From: Streptomyces sp. 35G-GA-8
GTDB taxonomy: Bacteria; Actinomycetota; Actinomycetes; Streptomycetales; Streptomycetaceae
DNA: 64,000 bases
NCBI RefSeq assembly: GCF_023534745.1
Contig: NZ_JAMHJQ010000008.1
Location: 62,406-126,405, forward strand
Reading direction: 5' to 3'
Shown here: positions 47,072 through 58,564 of the stretch, piece after piece
Layout: each line of letters starts with the position of its first letter
Position numbering within the stretch: the stretch's first letter is position 1
Program-made: the position numbers and the translations under genes
The notes under the pieces: model-generated
The model's input: the letters and a program-made list of their open reading frames with translations, nothing else
What the model was told of the DNA's origin: nothing
The model's database searches: none

Positions 47072-47989
47072 TCACCAGCTGGGCGGGCTCGTGAGGGAAC
47101 GGGCGAGGATGTCGTCCAGCACCCTGGCCGTGGTCTCCACGTCGTACTTGGTGTTGTCGATGATCGGCAGCCCCGAGCCGTGCCAGCCGGCCATCCGGCC
47201 GTGGATGCCGGCCACCTCCTCGTCGGAGAGCCGGCGGTTGCCGCTGCGCTCGGCGTTGCGCTCCAGCACGATCTCCAGACCAGGCAGCAGGACCACCGGC
47301 AGCAGACCGGGGCCGACATGGCGCTTCCAGCCGCCGAGACCGACGACCGGCCGGTCGGGGAAGACCGCGTCGTCCAGGATGCAGGAGATGCCGTTGGCGA
47401 GGAAGTTGCGCGCGGCGAAGCCGCAGGTACGGCGGGCCAGCCGGTACTGCGCCTCGGAGTGGTCGTTCCATCCGGACTGCGGATCGGCGAAGCCGGAGCA
47501 GACCCATTCGCGGACGTCGTCGAGGCTGATGTGCGCGGTGGGCACCTGCCGGCTCATCGCCCAGTGCCGGGCCACGGTCGTCTTGCCCGCGCCGGCGGGG
47601 CCGATCAGCAGGACGGCGAGAGTCGCCGCGCCGGTGCCGCCGTCGGGCGCGCGGGGCGGCGCGGGCATGGGGACCGGGCCGCCGGGCGGCAGCTGGATAT
47701 GTCCGGTGGAGTCCGTTGCGGGCGGCCCGGCGGGCGGCGCCTGCGGCGGTACGGGCGCGCCGTGCGGCGCGTGCGCGGGAGGCGGCCCGGGCGGCTGGTG
47801 GGGACCTGAAGGCTGATGCGAGCCGGGTGGCTGGTGGGGCGCGGGCACACCGTGCGGCCCCGGGGGCTGATGTGGCGCGGGCGGCTGGTGCGGCAGGGGA
47901 GGTTGCCCCGGCCCCTGCTGCGCCCATCCGCCGGATCCGTACCCCGGTCCCTGGGGAGGCGGCAACGGAGCCCCCGCTGAGTGCTGCAT
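47072..47989 (-). CDS. AAA/kinase-type ATPase with proline-rich N terminus
   Basis: 305 residues. The first 120 are disordered, Pro/His/Gly-rich, with repeats like HQPPGPH. The C-terminal part (about 122-300) is a P-loop NTPase of the zeta-toxin / small-molecule-kinase type: LLIGPAGAGKTTVA (Walker A, Lys136), SLDDVREWVC, a lid region near 270 (ERSGNRRLSDEEV) and TKYDVETTARVLDDIL. It may phosphorylate a small substrate or bind RNA. The start ATG 47989 was chosen because longer reading lacks similarity. It follows the M24-like gene's upstream region on the same strand. Confidence 0.78.
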   Translation of the reverse strand: MQHSAGAPLPPPQGPGYGSGGWAQQGPGQPPLPHQPPAPHQPPGPHGVPAPHQPPGSHQPSGPHQPPGPPPAHAPHGAPVPPQAPPAGPPATDSTGHIQLPPGGPVPMPAPPRAPDGGTGAATLAVLLIGPAGAGKTTVARHWAMSRQVPTAHISLDDVREWVCSGFADPQSGWNDHSEAQYRLARRTCGFAARNFLANGISCILDDAVFPDRPVVGLGGWKRHVGPGLLPVVLLPGLEIVLERNAERSGNRRLSDEEVAGIHGRMAGWHGSGLPIIDNTKYDVETTARVLDDILARSLTSPPSW

Positions 47990-48070
47990 CCGGTGCCACT
48001 CCGTCTCGTGCGACTGACGCTGGTCGGCGACTCCCTGCCCTGTCGGCCGCGCGCTACCGAACGGTACCGC

Positions 48071-48100
48071 CCCCGGCCGCCACACTGGCAACGGCCGGGG
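48071..48100 (-). terminator. Hairpin after the aro genes
   Basis: 9-bp stem (48071-48079 with 48092-48100) and a 12-nt loop, 18 bp past the aroQ stop on the minus strand. Probable end of the aroE-aroC-aroK-aroB-aroQ transcript. Confidence 0.65.
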
Positions 48101-48118
48101 CGCGCCAACAGTGCCCCG

Positions 48119-50204
<2,086 letters not shown>

Positions 50205-50254
50205 CCGATCCGCCCCCTTCACCGAAGCCGCCTTCCTCACCGGATCCGGCCCGC

Positions 50255-51439
50255 TCATCGGATCCGGAGGTTGTCGAGGTACGAACGGACATTGCGCCGT
50301 GTCTCGGGCACGCTGTCGCCGCCGAACTTCTCGGCGACCGCGTCCGCGAGGGTCAGCGCGACCATGGCCTCGGCGACGATGCCGGCGGCCGGCACGGCAC
50401 ACACGTCGGAGCGCTGGTGGTGCGCCTTCGTGGCCTCACCGGTGACCACGTCGACGGTGGCCAGCGCGCGGGGCACGGTCGCGATGGGCTTCATCGCGGC
50501 CCGTACCCGCAGCAGTTCACCGGTCGTCAGCCCGCCCTCGGTGCCGCCGGAGCGGCCGGACGCGCGCCTGATGCCGTCGTCGGTCGCCACGATCTCGTCA
50601 TGCGCCTGCGATCCCGGCACCCGTGCCAGTCCGAAGCCGTCGCCGATCTCGACGCCCTTGATCGCCTGAATGCCCATCAGGGCGGCGGCGAGGCGCGCGT
50701 CGAGCCTGCGGTCCCAGTGCACATGCGAGCCGAGGCCGACGGGCACTCCGTACGCCAGCACCTCGACCACCCCGCCGAGGGTGTCGCCGTCCTTGTGTGC
50801 CTGGTCGATCTCCGCGACCATCGCCTCGCTCGCGTCCGCGTCCAGACAGCGCACCGGATCCGCGTCCAGCTTCGCCACATCCGAGGGGACCGGGTACACC
50901 CCGTACGGAGCCTTGGCCGCGGCCAGCTCGACGACATGGGACACGATCTCGATCCCGGCCGTCTCCTTCAGATACGAACGCGCCACCGCGCCGAGCGCGA
51001 CCCGCGCGGCGGTCTCCCGCGCGCTCGCCCGCTCCAGGACGGGACGGGCCTCGTCGAAACCGTACTTCTGCATCCCGGCGAGATCGGCGTGGCCGGGCCG
51101 GGGCCTGGTCAGCGGCTCGTTACGGGCCAGTCCGGCCAGCACCTCGGGGTCGACCGGATCGGCCGCCATGACCTGTTCCCACTTGGGCCACTCGGTGTTG
51201 CCCACCATGATCGCGACGGGTGATCCCATGGTCAGACCGTGCCGTACACCGCCGAGGAAGGTGACCTCGTCGCGCTCGAACTTCATCCGGGCACCGCGCC
51301 CATAGCCGAGGCGCCGCCGGGCCAGGTGGTCCGCCACCATCTCCGTGGTGATGGGCACACCGGCGGGAAGTCCCTCCAGCGTCGCCACGAGTGCGGGGCC
51401 GTGGGACTCCCCCGCGGTCAGCCAGCGCAACCTGCTCAA
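50255..51439 (-). CDS. aroC: Chorismate synthase
   Basis: Last shikimate step: EPSP to chorismate with reduced FMN. 394 residues; features [60 protein letters not shown] and the flavin site near [15 protein letters not shown]. The start is TTG at 51439, which has GAGGAG six bases upstream and matches the family start exactly; TTG is rare. It begins the overlapping chain aroC-aroK-aroB-aroQ. Confidence 0.96.
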   Translation of the reverse strand: MSRLRWLTAGESHGPALVATLEGLPAGVPITTEMVADHLARRRLGYGRGARMKFERDEVTFLGGVRHGLTMGSPVAIMVGNTEWPKWEQVMAADPVDPEVLAGLARNEPLTRPRPGHADLAGMQKYGFDEARPVLERASARETAARVALGAVARSYLKETAGIEIVSHVVELAAAKAPYGVYPVPSDVAKLDADPVRCLDADASEAMVAEIDQAHKDGDTLGGVVEVLAYGVPVGLGSHVHWDRRLDARLAAALMGIQAIKGVEIGDGFGLARVPGSQAHDEIVATDDGIRRASGRSGGTEGGLTTGELLRVRAAMKPIATVPRALATVDVVTGEATKAHHQRSDVCAVPAAGIVAEAMVALTLADAVAEKFGGDSVPETRRNVRSYLDNLRIR

Positions 51440-51616
51440 CGGTGCTCCTCATACTCGCGCCCGGAACTGCAGCGGCACGACCGGGTGCGCGGCCCTGGCC
51501 CGCCTTGTCCGATCCTCCCACGGCAGGGAGGCCGACCGACGACGCGGTCCGATACGCGGACAAAGACGCGAACAAAGACGCGCGGAGAGGGGCCTGCCGG
51601 GCGGGGCGCCCGCTCC

Positions 51617-52495
51617 TCAGGAAGAGGACGGGGACGCGGACGGGGACGAGCCGGCGGCGTCCCCGTTCCCGCCGAGCGCGGCGTTTCCCGCCGCCCGCAT
51701 GGCCCCGAGCGGCCCCGGCGAGCGGCCCGTCATCAGTTCCACCTGGAGCACCGCCTGGTGCACCAGCAGATCGAGCCCGCCGATGACCGCCCCGTCGTGC
51801 TTCTCCCAGGCGGCCGCGAGCGGTGTCGGCCAGGGCTCGTACAGCACGTCGAAGAGCGTTCCGGCCGCTGCGGGGACGGCGGCGGTCAGCTCGTCGGTGG
51901 CACCGGCCGGGGTGGTGGCGATCACGAGAGGCGCGCGCAGAGCCCGGTCGGCCTCCGCCCAGTCGGCGATCCGGACATCGACGTCGAGCCGCTCGGCCCA
52001 GCCGCGCATCTCGGCCGCGCGGGTCTCACTGCGTACGTACGCGGTGACCGGGCCCGTACAGATCAGGGAGAGCGCCGCGACGGCGGACGAGGCGGTCGCG
52101 CCCGCGCCGAGGATCGCCGCGGACTCCACCTTCTCGACGCCACGCTCACGCAGCGCGGCGATCATGCCGGGGATATCGGTGTTGTCGCCGGTACGCCGGC
52201 CGTCGTCGCCGAAGACGACGGTGTTGACCGCCTCCACCGACGCGGCGGTGTCGGTGATCTCGTCCAGCAGCGGGATGACGGCCCGCTTGAGCGGCATGGT
52301 CAGCGAGAGACCGGCCCAGGACGTATCGGCCCGCAGCGTCTCGAAGAAGCCGGGGAGCCCGACCTCTCCGACCTCGAACCGGTCGTACGACCAGGTGTCG
52401 AGGCCCAGCGCGTCGTACGCGGCGCGGTGCAGCACCGGCGACAGGGAGTGGGCGATGGGCGATCCGAGGACCGCCGCCCGCCGGCTTCTGGTCAC
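51617..52495 (-). CDS. aroE: Shikimate dehydrogenase
   Basis: Reduces 3-dehydroshikimate with NADPH. 292 residues: substrate domain with AVLGSPIAHSLSPVLHRAAY (SLS motif) and LTMPLKRAVIPL (catalytic Lys), then NADP domain with SAAILGAGATASSAVAAL. The C terminus is a Ser/Ala/Gly-rich low-complexity tail (about 275-292). The GTG at 52495 overlaps the mltG stop (GTGA). A 177-bp gap separates it from aroC. Confidence 0.93.
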   Translation of the reverse strand: MTRSRRAAVLGSPIAHSLSPVLHRAAYDALGLDTWSYDRFEVGEVGLPGFFETLRADTSWAGLSLTMPLKRAVIPLLDEITDTAASVEAVNTVVFGDDGRRTGDNTDIPGMIAALRERGVEKVESAAILGAGATASSAVAALSLICTGPVTAYVRSETRAAEMRGWAERLDVDVRIADWAEADRALRAPLVIATTPAGATDELTAAVPAAAGTLFDVLYEPWPTPLAAAWEKHDGAVIGGLDLLVHQAVLQVELMTGRSPGPLGAMRAAGNAALGGNGDAAGSSPSASPSSS

Positions 52496-54357
52496 GGTTT
52501 CTTGTTTTCCTTCTCGTACTGCTGGCGGTTCTCCTCGTGCTCCTCATTGGTGACGGCGAAGAGCGTCTTGTCCGAGGTCACCGAGACGAAGTAGTACCAG
52601 GGACCGTCCGCCGGCTCGATCGACGAATTCAGCGCGTCGGCGCCCGGATTTCCGATCGGACCCGGGGGCAGCCCCTTGATGTCGTACGTGTTGTACGGAT
52701 CCTTGATCTTCCGGAGATCGTCGACCGCACCGAGATCCAGTCTGCTCTGGCTCTTGATGTAGTTGACCGTGGAGTCGAACTCAAGACGTCCGACGGTTTC
52801 CGTGTTCTCCGGCTGGAGGCGGTTGTAGACGACGCGCGCGACCTTGTCGAAGTCGTGCTTGTACTTGCCTTCCGCCTGGACGAGGCTCGCGACCGTGATC
52901 AGCTGGAGCGGCGATTTCAGTCCGAGCTTCTCGGCCTCGGCCGCGAGGTCCTGCTTGCCGTATTCGGCATTGGCGCGGGCGACCATCTTCTTGAGGACGG
53001 CCTCGGGCGTCATCCCCTTGGCGACCGGATAGCTCGCGGGGAAGAGGAAACCCTCCAGCGGGTCCTTGACCTCGTTGTTGTCGTTCGCCCACTTCGGCAG
53101 ACCGAGGTTCTTCGCCTCCGCCTTGGCGACTGCGGCGGTCTCGCCCTTCTTGAGTTCGAGCCGCTTGTCGATCTCCTCGTAGACCCAGACATTGCGCTTG
53201 CCCTCGGGAATGACCAGCGCGTTGCGGCTGCTCGGGCTCAGCATGGTCTTCACCGCGTTCGCCGCGGACATTTTCTTGTTGAGCCGGTAGACGCCCGCCT
53301 GAATGGTATTTCCCTTGGGATTCGCCTGCTGCGCGGAGACAAAGGCGCGCTGGCTCTTCACCACGCCCTTCTTCACCAGCAGCGCGGCGATCTCATAACC
53401 GCCCGCACCCTGCGGGATCTCCACTTCCACCGAGCCGGATCCGGTGCCGACGAAATCCGGCGGGGGGCCGAATTTCGTCTGCCAGTACTGATAGCCGACA
53501 TAGCCCGCGCCACCGACGCCGCCGACCAGCACCGCGGCCACGACAACGCACGCGACGCCGTTGCGGCCCTTCTTCTTCGTCTTGCCGCGACGGTCTCTGC
53601 CGCCGCCCCGGCGGCCATCGCCCGGTTCGGCGTCGCCGTCGTCCCCACCGCCATCACCGGTGAAGAAGGGGTGGGTCTCCTTCTGCTGCTCGTCCTCCCA
53701 GCCGTCACCCTGATCGGGCGCGGGCTCCGGTTCGGCCCGCCGCTGAGCGGGGGGCTGTGGAGGGGGATACGCGTCGGAGGTGGCGTAGTAATCCTGGTTG
53801 TCGCCGTAGCCGGCGGGCTGCTGGGAGTCGTAGGACGTACCGGGCTGTCCGCCGTACGGCATGGTGGCCTGCTGGCCGTTGTCCCAACTGCCGTTGTACT
53901 GAGGGTCGTTGTACTGAGGCTGCGGATGCTGCTGATGGGACTGGCGCGCCTGCTGGGCATGGTGCTGCGCCTGCTGAGCATGCTGTTGTTGCTGCTGGGC
54001 ATGCTGCTGGTGATGGGGGTGCTGCTGCTGATCGCCGTACTGCTGGGCCTGGTGGGACTGCTGCGGCTCGCCGTACTGGGGGTTGTGGTACTGCTGCCCG
54101 TCGTACTGCGGCTGGTGCCCCTCGTAGTGCGGCTGCCCACCTCGCTGCGGGTGGTACTGCTGCTGGTACGGGTCCTGACCAGCCCCGTACGGTGCCTGCC
54201 CCTGCGGGTGCGGCTGCTGCGCGTACTGCTGCTGAGGCTGCCCGGCATAGGGAGCGCTGCCGTCGGTGGCCTGCTGTGCCGCCCACCCCTGGTCCCCGTA
54301 CAACGGGTCCCCTGGGTGCCACGGTTCGGAGCCGGAGCCCCGGCCATAGTCAGTCAT
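52492..54357 (-). CDS. mltG: Endolytic murein transglycosylase MltG with long Gln/His-rich tail
   Basis: 621 residues. Residues 1-265 are a cytoplasmic low-complexity region, Gln/His/Tyr-rich (blocks such as QQHAQQQQQHAQQAQHHAQ), then a Lys/Arg cluster (KTKKKGRN), one transmembrane helix near 270-290 (VACVVVAAVLVGGVGGAGYV) and the extracellular YceG domain. YceG features are the LysM-like start GGYEIAALLVKKGVV, ASLVQAEGKYKHDFDKVARV with the conserved Glu, and RLDLGAVDDLRKIKDPYNTY. MltG cuts nascent glycan chains. It is coupled to aroE by a GTGA overlap. The long N-terminal tail is odd. Confidence 0.93.
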   Translation of the reverse strand: MTDYGRGSGSEPWHPGDPLYGDQGWAAQQATDGSAPYAGQPQQQYAQQPHPQGQAPYGAGQDPYQQQYHPQRGGQPHYEGHQPQYDGQQYHNPQYGEPQQSHQAQQYGDQQQHPHHQQHAQQQQQHAQQAQHHAQQARQSHQQHPQPQYNDPQYNGSWDNGQQATMPYGGQPGTSYDSQQPAGYGDNQDYYATSDAYPPPQPPAQRRAEPEPAPDQGDGWEDEQQKETHPFFTGDGGGDDGDAEPGDGRRGGGRDRRGKTKKKGRNGVACVVVAAVLVGGVGGAGYVGYQYWQTKFGPPPDFVGTGSGSVEVEIPQGAGGYEIAALLVKKGVVKSQRAFVSAQQANPKGNTIQAGVYRLNKKMSAANAVKTMLSPSSRNALVIPEGKRNVWVYEEIDKRLELKKGETAAVAKAEAKNLGLPKWANDNNEVKDPLEGFLFPASYPVAKGMTPEAVLKKMVARANAEYGKQDLAAEAEKLGLKSPLQLITVASLVQAEGKYKHDFDKVARVVYNRLQPENTETVGRLEFDSTVNYIKSQSRLDLGAVDDLRKIKDPYNTYDIKGLPPGPIGNPGADALNSSIEPADGPWYYFVSVTSDKTLFAVTNEEHEENRQQYEKENKKP

Positions 54358-54480
54358 CGATCCCCTAGAGCCGCGAGACGATGATCGCGGTGCGCCGTGG
54401 CACCGCGTCCGTTTCGCCTCTTTGCTGTGCGCCGGCTGTTCGAACACTGGCGCATCGCGCGGAACGTTACCGTATCGCGA

Positions 54481-54945
54481 TCAGATGACCACTTCGACGC
54501 CCTCGCCGGGAGGATTACCTGATACCCGTTCGGCCTCAAGCGCGCTCTGGAGAATGACGACCGCCGCCATTTGGTCGATCACGGACCGGCCCTTCTTCGC
54601 CTTCACGCCCGAGGCGCGCAAGCCCTGACTGGCCGTCACTGTGCTCATCCGCTCATCGACCAGTCGTACGGGCAGTGGCGCGATGGACCGCGCCACCTCC
54701 TCGGCGAACGTACGTACCTTTACCGCGGCCGGTCCCTCGCCCCCGCTGAGGGAGCGCGGGAGCCCGATCAGCACCTCGATCGGTTCGTACTCCTCGACGA
54801 TCTGACGCAGCCGCCGGTGGGCGGCCGGGACATCGCGTCCCGGCACGGTCTCCACCGGTGTGGCGAGGATCCCGTCGGGGTCGCACGAGGCGACCCCGAT
54901 CCGGGCGTCCCCGACATCGATCGCGAGCCGGCGTCCGCGTCGCAT
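54481..54945 (-). CDS. ruvX: RuvX/YqgF-family Holliday junction resolvase
   Basis: 154 residues of RNase H fold: RLAIDVGDARIGVASCDPDG (first Asp), IEVLIGLPRSLSGGEGPAA, VRLVDERMSTVTASQGL (second acidic) and VIDQMAAVVILQSALE (third). Known roles of the family include resolution of Holliday junctions or 16S rRNA maturation. It lies between alaS and mltG, the conserved order in actinobacteria. ATG 54945 is six bases after the alaS stop. Confidence 0.94.
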   Translation of the reverse strand: MRRGRRLAIDVGDARIGVASCDPDGILATPVETVPGRDVPAAHRRLRQIVEEYEPIEVLIGLPRSLSGGEGPAAVKVRTFAEEVARSIAPLPVRLVDERMSTVTASQGLRASGVKAKKGRSVIDQMAAVVILQSALEAERVSGNPPGEGVEVVI

Positions 54946-54951
54946 ACGGCG

Positions 54952-57621
54952 TCAGGCCGTCTCGGCGACGAGGCGTTCCACGGCGGCGACGGCGTCCCCG
55001 ATGGCGTCCGGGTTCTGGCCGCCGCCCTGGGCGACGTCCGGCTTGCCGCCACCGCCGCCGCCCAGGGTCTTGGCGGCGGTACGGACCAGGTCACCGGCCT
55101 TGAGACCGCGTCCCCGGGCGGCCTCATTGGTGGCGATGACCGTCAGCGGGCGCCCGTTGGCCGTGGTGAACAGCGCCACGACGACCGGCCGGTCGCCCTG
55201 GATACGGCCCCGGACATCGAGGACCAGCTTGCGCAGATCGTCGGCCGAGGTGCCGTCCGGGACCTGCCCGGTGACCAGCGCCGTGCCCCGGACATCCTTG
55301 GCGCTCTCGGCGAGTCCGGCGGCGGCGGCGAGCACCTTCTCCGCGCGGAACTTCTCGATCTCCTTCTCGGCGTCCTTCAGCTTGGCCAGCATGCCGGAGA
55401 TCTTCTCGGGCAGTTCCTCGGAACGGCCCTTGACCAGCTCCTGGAGCTGGGCGACGACGGTGTGTTCCTTGGCGAGGAAGTTGTAGGCGTCCACACCGAC
55501 CAGGGCCTCGATACGCCGTACCCCGGAGCCGATCGACGACTCGCCGAGCAGCTTCACCAGACCGAGCTGGGCGGTGTTGTGGACATGCGTACCGCCGCAC
55601 AGCTCCTTGGAGAAGTCGCCGATGGTGACGACACGGACGCGCTCGCCGTACTTCTCGCCGAACTCGGCGATGGCGCCCTGCTTCTTGGCCTCGTCGATCG
55701 ACATGACCTCGGCCTGCACATCCAGCTCGCGGGCCAGGACCTCATTGATCTTCTGCTCGACATCGAGCAGGACCGTGCCGGGTACGGCGGCGGGCGAGCC
55801 GAAGTCGAAGCGGAAGCGGCCCGGCGAGTTCTCCGAGCCGGCCTGGGCGGCCGTCGGGCCGAGGGCGTCACGCAGCGCCTGGTGCGTGAGGTGCGTGGCG
55901 CTGTGGGCGCGGGCGATGGCACGGCGGCGGTTGGTGTCGATGGCGGCGTAGGCGGAGGAGCCCACTGTCACCTCGCCGACCTGCACGGAACCCTTGTGCA
56001 CGGAGACACCGGGGACCGGCTGCTGGACATCGCGGACCTGGACGACGGCGCCGGTGTCGAGCTTGATCCGGCCCTGGTCGGCGAGCTGGCCGCCGCCCTC
56101 GGCATAGAAGGGAGTGCGGTCGAGGACGATCTCGACCTCGTCGCCCTCGCTGGCGGCGGGCGACGGCACACCGTCGACGAGCAGGCCGACGATGGTCGAC
56201 TCGCCCGCGGTGGAGGTGTAGCCGGTGAACTCGGTGGAGCCGCTGTTGTCGGCGACGGCACGGTAGGCGGAGAGATCGGCGTGGCCGGACTTCTTGGCCT
56301 TGGCGTCGGCCTTGGCCCGCTCCCGCTGCTCCTTCATGAGCCGCCGGAAGCCGTCCTCGTCCACGGAGAGGCCCTGTTCGGCGGCCATCTCCAGGGTGAG
56401 GTCGATCGGGAAGCCCCAGGTGTCGTGGAGCAGGAACGCCTTGTCGCCGGAGAGAACCCGGCCGCCGGCGGACTTGGTCTCGGTGACGGCGGTGTCGAGG
56501 ATGTTCGTGCCGCCCTTGAGGGCCTTGAGGAAGGCGGCCTCCTCGGCGAGGGCCACGGTCTCGATGCGCTTGCGGTCGGTCTCCAGCTCCGGGTACTGCT
56601 CGCCCATGGTCTTGATGACCACGTCGATCAGATCGGCGACGACCGGTTCGGTGGCGCCGAGGAGGCGCATATTGCGGATGGCGCGGCGCATGATGCGGCG
56701 CAGCACATAGCCGCGGCCCTCGTTGCCGGGGGTGACACCGTCGCCGATGAGCATGGCGGACGTACGGATGTGGTCGGCCACCACACGCAGGGAGACGTCC
56801 GAGCCGTGGTCGGCGCCGTAGCGCACCCCGGTCAGCTCGGTGGCCTTGTCCATGACGACGCGCAGGGTGTCGGTCTCGTACATGTTCTGTACGCCCTGGA
56901 GGATCATGGCGAGACGTTCGAGGCCGAGACCGGTGTCGATGTTCTTGGACGGCAGCTCACCGAGGATCTCGAAGTCCTCCTTGCCGGTCCCCTCGCCGCG
57001 CTCGAACTCCATGAAGACCAGGTTCCAGATCTCCACGTAGCGCTCGTCGTTGACGGCGGGCCCGCCCTCGATCCCGAATTCGGGGCCGCGGTCGTAGTTG
57101 ATCTCCGAGCAGGGGCCGCAGGGGCCCGGTACGCCCATGGACCAGTAGTTGTCCTTCTTGCCCAGCCGCTGGATGCGCTCGGCCGGTACGCCGATCTTCT
57201 CGCGCCAGATCTGCTCGGCCTCGTCGTCGTCGAGGTAGACGGTGATCCACAGGCGCTCCGGGTCGAGCCCGTAACCGCCGTCCGCCAGGGAGCTGGTGAG
57301 CAGCTCCCAGGCGTAGGTGATCGCGCCTTCCTTGAAGTAGTCGCCGAAGGAGAAGTTGCCGCACATCTGGAAGAACGTGCCGTGCCGGGTGGTCTTGCCG
57401 ACCTCTTCGATGTCCGGCGTGCGCACACACTTCTGCACGCTGGTGGCGCGCGGGGCGGGCGGCTTGACCTCGCCGAGGAAGTACGGCTTGAAGGGCACCA
57501 TGCCCGCCGGGACCAGCAGCAGAGTCGGGTCGTCCGCGATGAGCGACGCCGAAGGGACGACGGTGTGACCGCGCTCCTCGAAGAAGCTCAGCCAGCGGCG
57601 ACGAATTTCAGCCGACTCCAT
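54952..57621 (-). CDS. alaS: Alanyl-tRNA synthetase
   Basis: 889-residue class II synthetase: catalytic core (about 1-460) with [37 protein letters not shown] and the motif-3-like [10 protein letters not shown]; editing domain with [14 protein letters not shown] (HxxxH near 570) and [12 protein letters not shown] (CxxxH near 672); C-terminal DHHA1-type domain (about 800-889, [15 protein letters not shown]). All metal-binding residues of the editing site are kept. The start ATG overlaps the preceding stop by one base (TGATG). Confidence 0.98.
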   Translation of the reverse strand: MESAEIRRRWLSFFEERGHTVVPSASLIADDPTLLLVPAGMVPFKPYFLGEVKPPAPRATSVQKCVRTPDIEEVGKTTRHGTFFQMCGNFSFGDYFKEGAITYAWELLTSSLADGGYGLDPERLWITVYLDDDEAEQIWREKIGVPAERIQRLGKKDNYWSMGVPGPCGPCSEINYDRGPEFGIEGGPAVNDERYVEIWNLVFMEFERGEGTGKEDFEILGELPSKNIDTGLGLERLAMILQGVQNMYETDTLRVVMDKATELTGVRYGADHGSDVSLRVVADHIRTSAMLIGDGVTPGNEGRGYVLRRIMRRAIRNMRLLGATEPVVADLIDVVIKTMGEQYPELETDRKRIETVALAEEAAFLKALKGGTNILDTAVTETKSAGGRVLSGDKAFLLHDTWGFPIDLTLEMAAEQGLSVDEDGFRRLMKEQRERAKADAKAKKSGHADLSAYRAVADNSGSTEFTGYTSTAGESTIVGLLVDGVPSPAASEGDEVEIVLDRTPFYAEGGGQLADQGRIKLDTGAVVQVRDVQQPVPGVSVHKGSVQVGEVTVGSSAYAAIDTNRRRAIARAHSATHLTHQALRDALGPTAAQAGSENSPGRFRFDFGSPAAVPGTVLLDVEQKINEVLARELDVQAEVMSIDEAKKQGAIAEFGEKYGERVRVVTIGDFSKELCGGTHVHNTAQLGLVKLLGESSIGSGVRRIEALVGVDAYNFLAKEHTVVAQLQELVKGRSEELPEKISGMLAKLKDAEKEIEKFRAEKVLAAAAGLAESAKDVRGTALVTGQVPDGTSADDLRKLVLDVRGRIQGDRPVVVALFTTANGRPLTVIATNEAARGRGLKAGDLVRTAAKTLGGGGGGKPDVAQGGGQNPDAIGDAVAAVERLVAETA

Positions 57622-57944
57622 CAGTGGTCCTCATTCCGGTTGTGCGAGTCGTAGTGACGCGGGTGGTGGTTCTGAATGGCGGCGAGCCGCCGGGGCGCGG
57701 GGAGTGCGGGGTCGAGGGGGGCTTCGAGGCCGAGCGCCTCGCCCAGCTCCGCCTCGCGGCGCACCATTCCCGCCCTGACGTCAACAGCGAATTCCCTGAC
57801 TTTGTGCCCGGCGTCGATCGCCTTGTTCGCGGCCTGGGCGGCAAGGCTCTCCGGGGTCAGCTGCTTGAGCTTGCGGTGGACCTTGGTGGTGGCCCAGACG
57901 CCGGCTGCCGCGCCGGCGGTGAACCAGAACGTACGGCGGAACAT
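57621..57944 (-). CDS. Small membrane-associated protein (DUF6167-like)
   Basis: 107 residues: an N-terminal hydrophobic helix ([20 protein letters not shown], about 7-20) then a helical, charged region (about 25-80) and a His/Asn-rich tail. It precedes alaS with a one-base overlap, as in other streptomycetes, and follows the DUF948 gene. No catalytic residues are visible; function unknown, perhaps membrane scaffolding. Confidence 0.78.
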   Translation of the reverse strand: MFRRTFWFTAGAAAGVWATTKVHRKLKQLTPESLAAQAANKAIDAGHKVREFAVDVRAGMVRREAELGEALGLEAPLDPALPAPRRLAAIQNHHPRHYDSHNRNEDH

Positions 57945-57951
57945 CGCTGCG

Positions 57952-58395
57952 TCAGCCCTTCTTCTTCCTGCGCCGGGCGGACGGCAGCGTGCGCCCGGCG
58001 ATGACCGTGCGCCGGACGGCCGGCTCGGGCGCCGTGCCGGTGCCCGGTGCCGCTCGGCGCCCGAGCGCCTGACGTACGCCGTAGCCGAATGCCGCGACCT
58101 TGACCAGCGGTCCGCCGAAGGTCGAGGCGACCGTCGTGGAGAGCGCCGACGCGTTGGAGGTGACTTCCTGGACGTCCGTCGCGATCGCGTCGACCCGGTC
58201 GAGCTGGGTCTGCGCGGAACGGACCGTCGCCGACGCGTCCGCCAGCAGCGGCACGGCCTGTTCGGTCACCTCCGCCACCAGCCTGGTGGTCGCCTTGAGC
58301 GTCTGGGCCAGCCTCACCAGCACCACGGCCAGGAAGGAGACCAGAATGGCCCAGAACACGGCCACCAGGATCCCGGCAACCTCTCCACCGGTCAC
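57952..58395 (-). CDS. DUF948-family membrane protein
   Basis: 147 residues: N-terminal transmembrane helix (about 5-30, VAGILVAVFWAILVSFLAVV), then a long amphipathic/coiled-coil region (about 35-100, TRLVAEVTEQAVPLLADASA), and a basic C-terminal tail ending in ARRRKKKG. DUF948 proteins are membrane-bound helical proteins of unknown role. It starts at GTG 58395 and is the first gene of the small run ending in alaS. Confidence 0.85.
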   Translation of the reverse strand: MTGGEVAGILVAVFWAILVSFLAVVLVRLAQTLKATTRLVAEVTEQAVPLLADASATVRSAQTQLDRVDAIATDVQEVTSNASALSTTVASTFGGPLVKVAAFGYGVRQALGRRAAPGTGTAPEPAVRRTVIAGRTLPSARRRKKKG

Positions 58396-58525
58396 GCCGC
58401 ACCGCTCCCTGATCGTCGAAGGTCATCTGGAAGGCGACTGGAAAGTCGTCCTCCGACCCTATCGCGCCGGGGGTCGCGTCCCGTACCGCATTAGCGATGC
58501 CCCGGATGGCGTTCGGCGAGAAAGA

Positions 58526-58555
58526 TTGTACGGAGTGCGGCCGGTTGAGTACTCT
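58526..58555 (+). promoter_or_regulatory. Promoter of the STAND ATPase gene (leaderless)
   Basis: -35 TTGTAC (58526-58531), 18-bp spacer, -10 TACTCT (58550-58555). The predicted start point (about 58562-58565) falls on or within a few bases of the ATG at 58565, so the mRNA is probably leaderless, which also explains the absence of a ribosome site. The 169-bp gap to the divergent DUF948 gene holds nothing else. Confidence 0.65.
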
Positions 58556-58564
58556 GCGTGTCCC

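Noticed and set aside
47700-47960. Repeat array resembling CRISPR
   Set aside because: The repeats are short, unequal and encode the Pro/His-rich tail of the ATPase; no spacers or cas genes.
52537-54384. Leu/Val-rich frame antisense to mltG looking like a membrane protein
   Set aside because: It is the complement of the Gln/His codon repeats of mltG, which gives artificial Leu runs.
54571-57654. A long open frame antisense to alaS and ruvX
   Set aside because: Opposite-strand shadow with biased Gly/Asp/Val composition; the alaS motifs on the other strand are complete.
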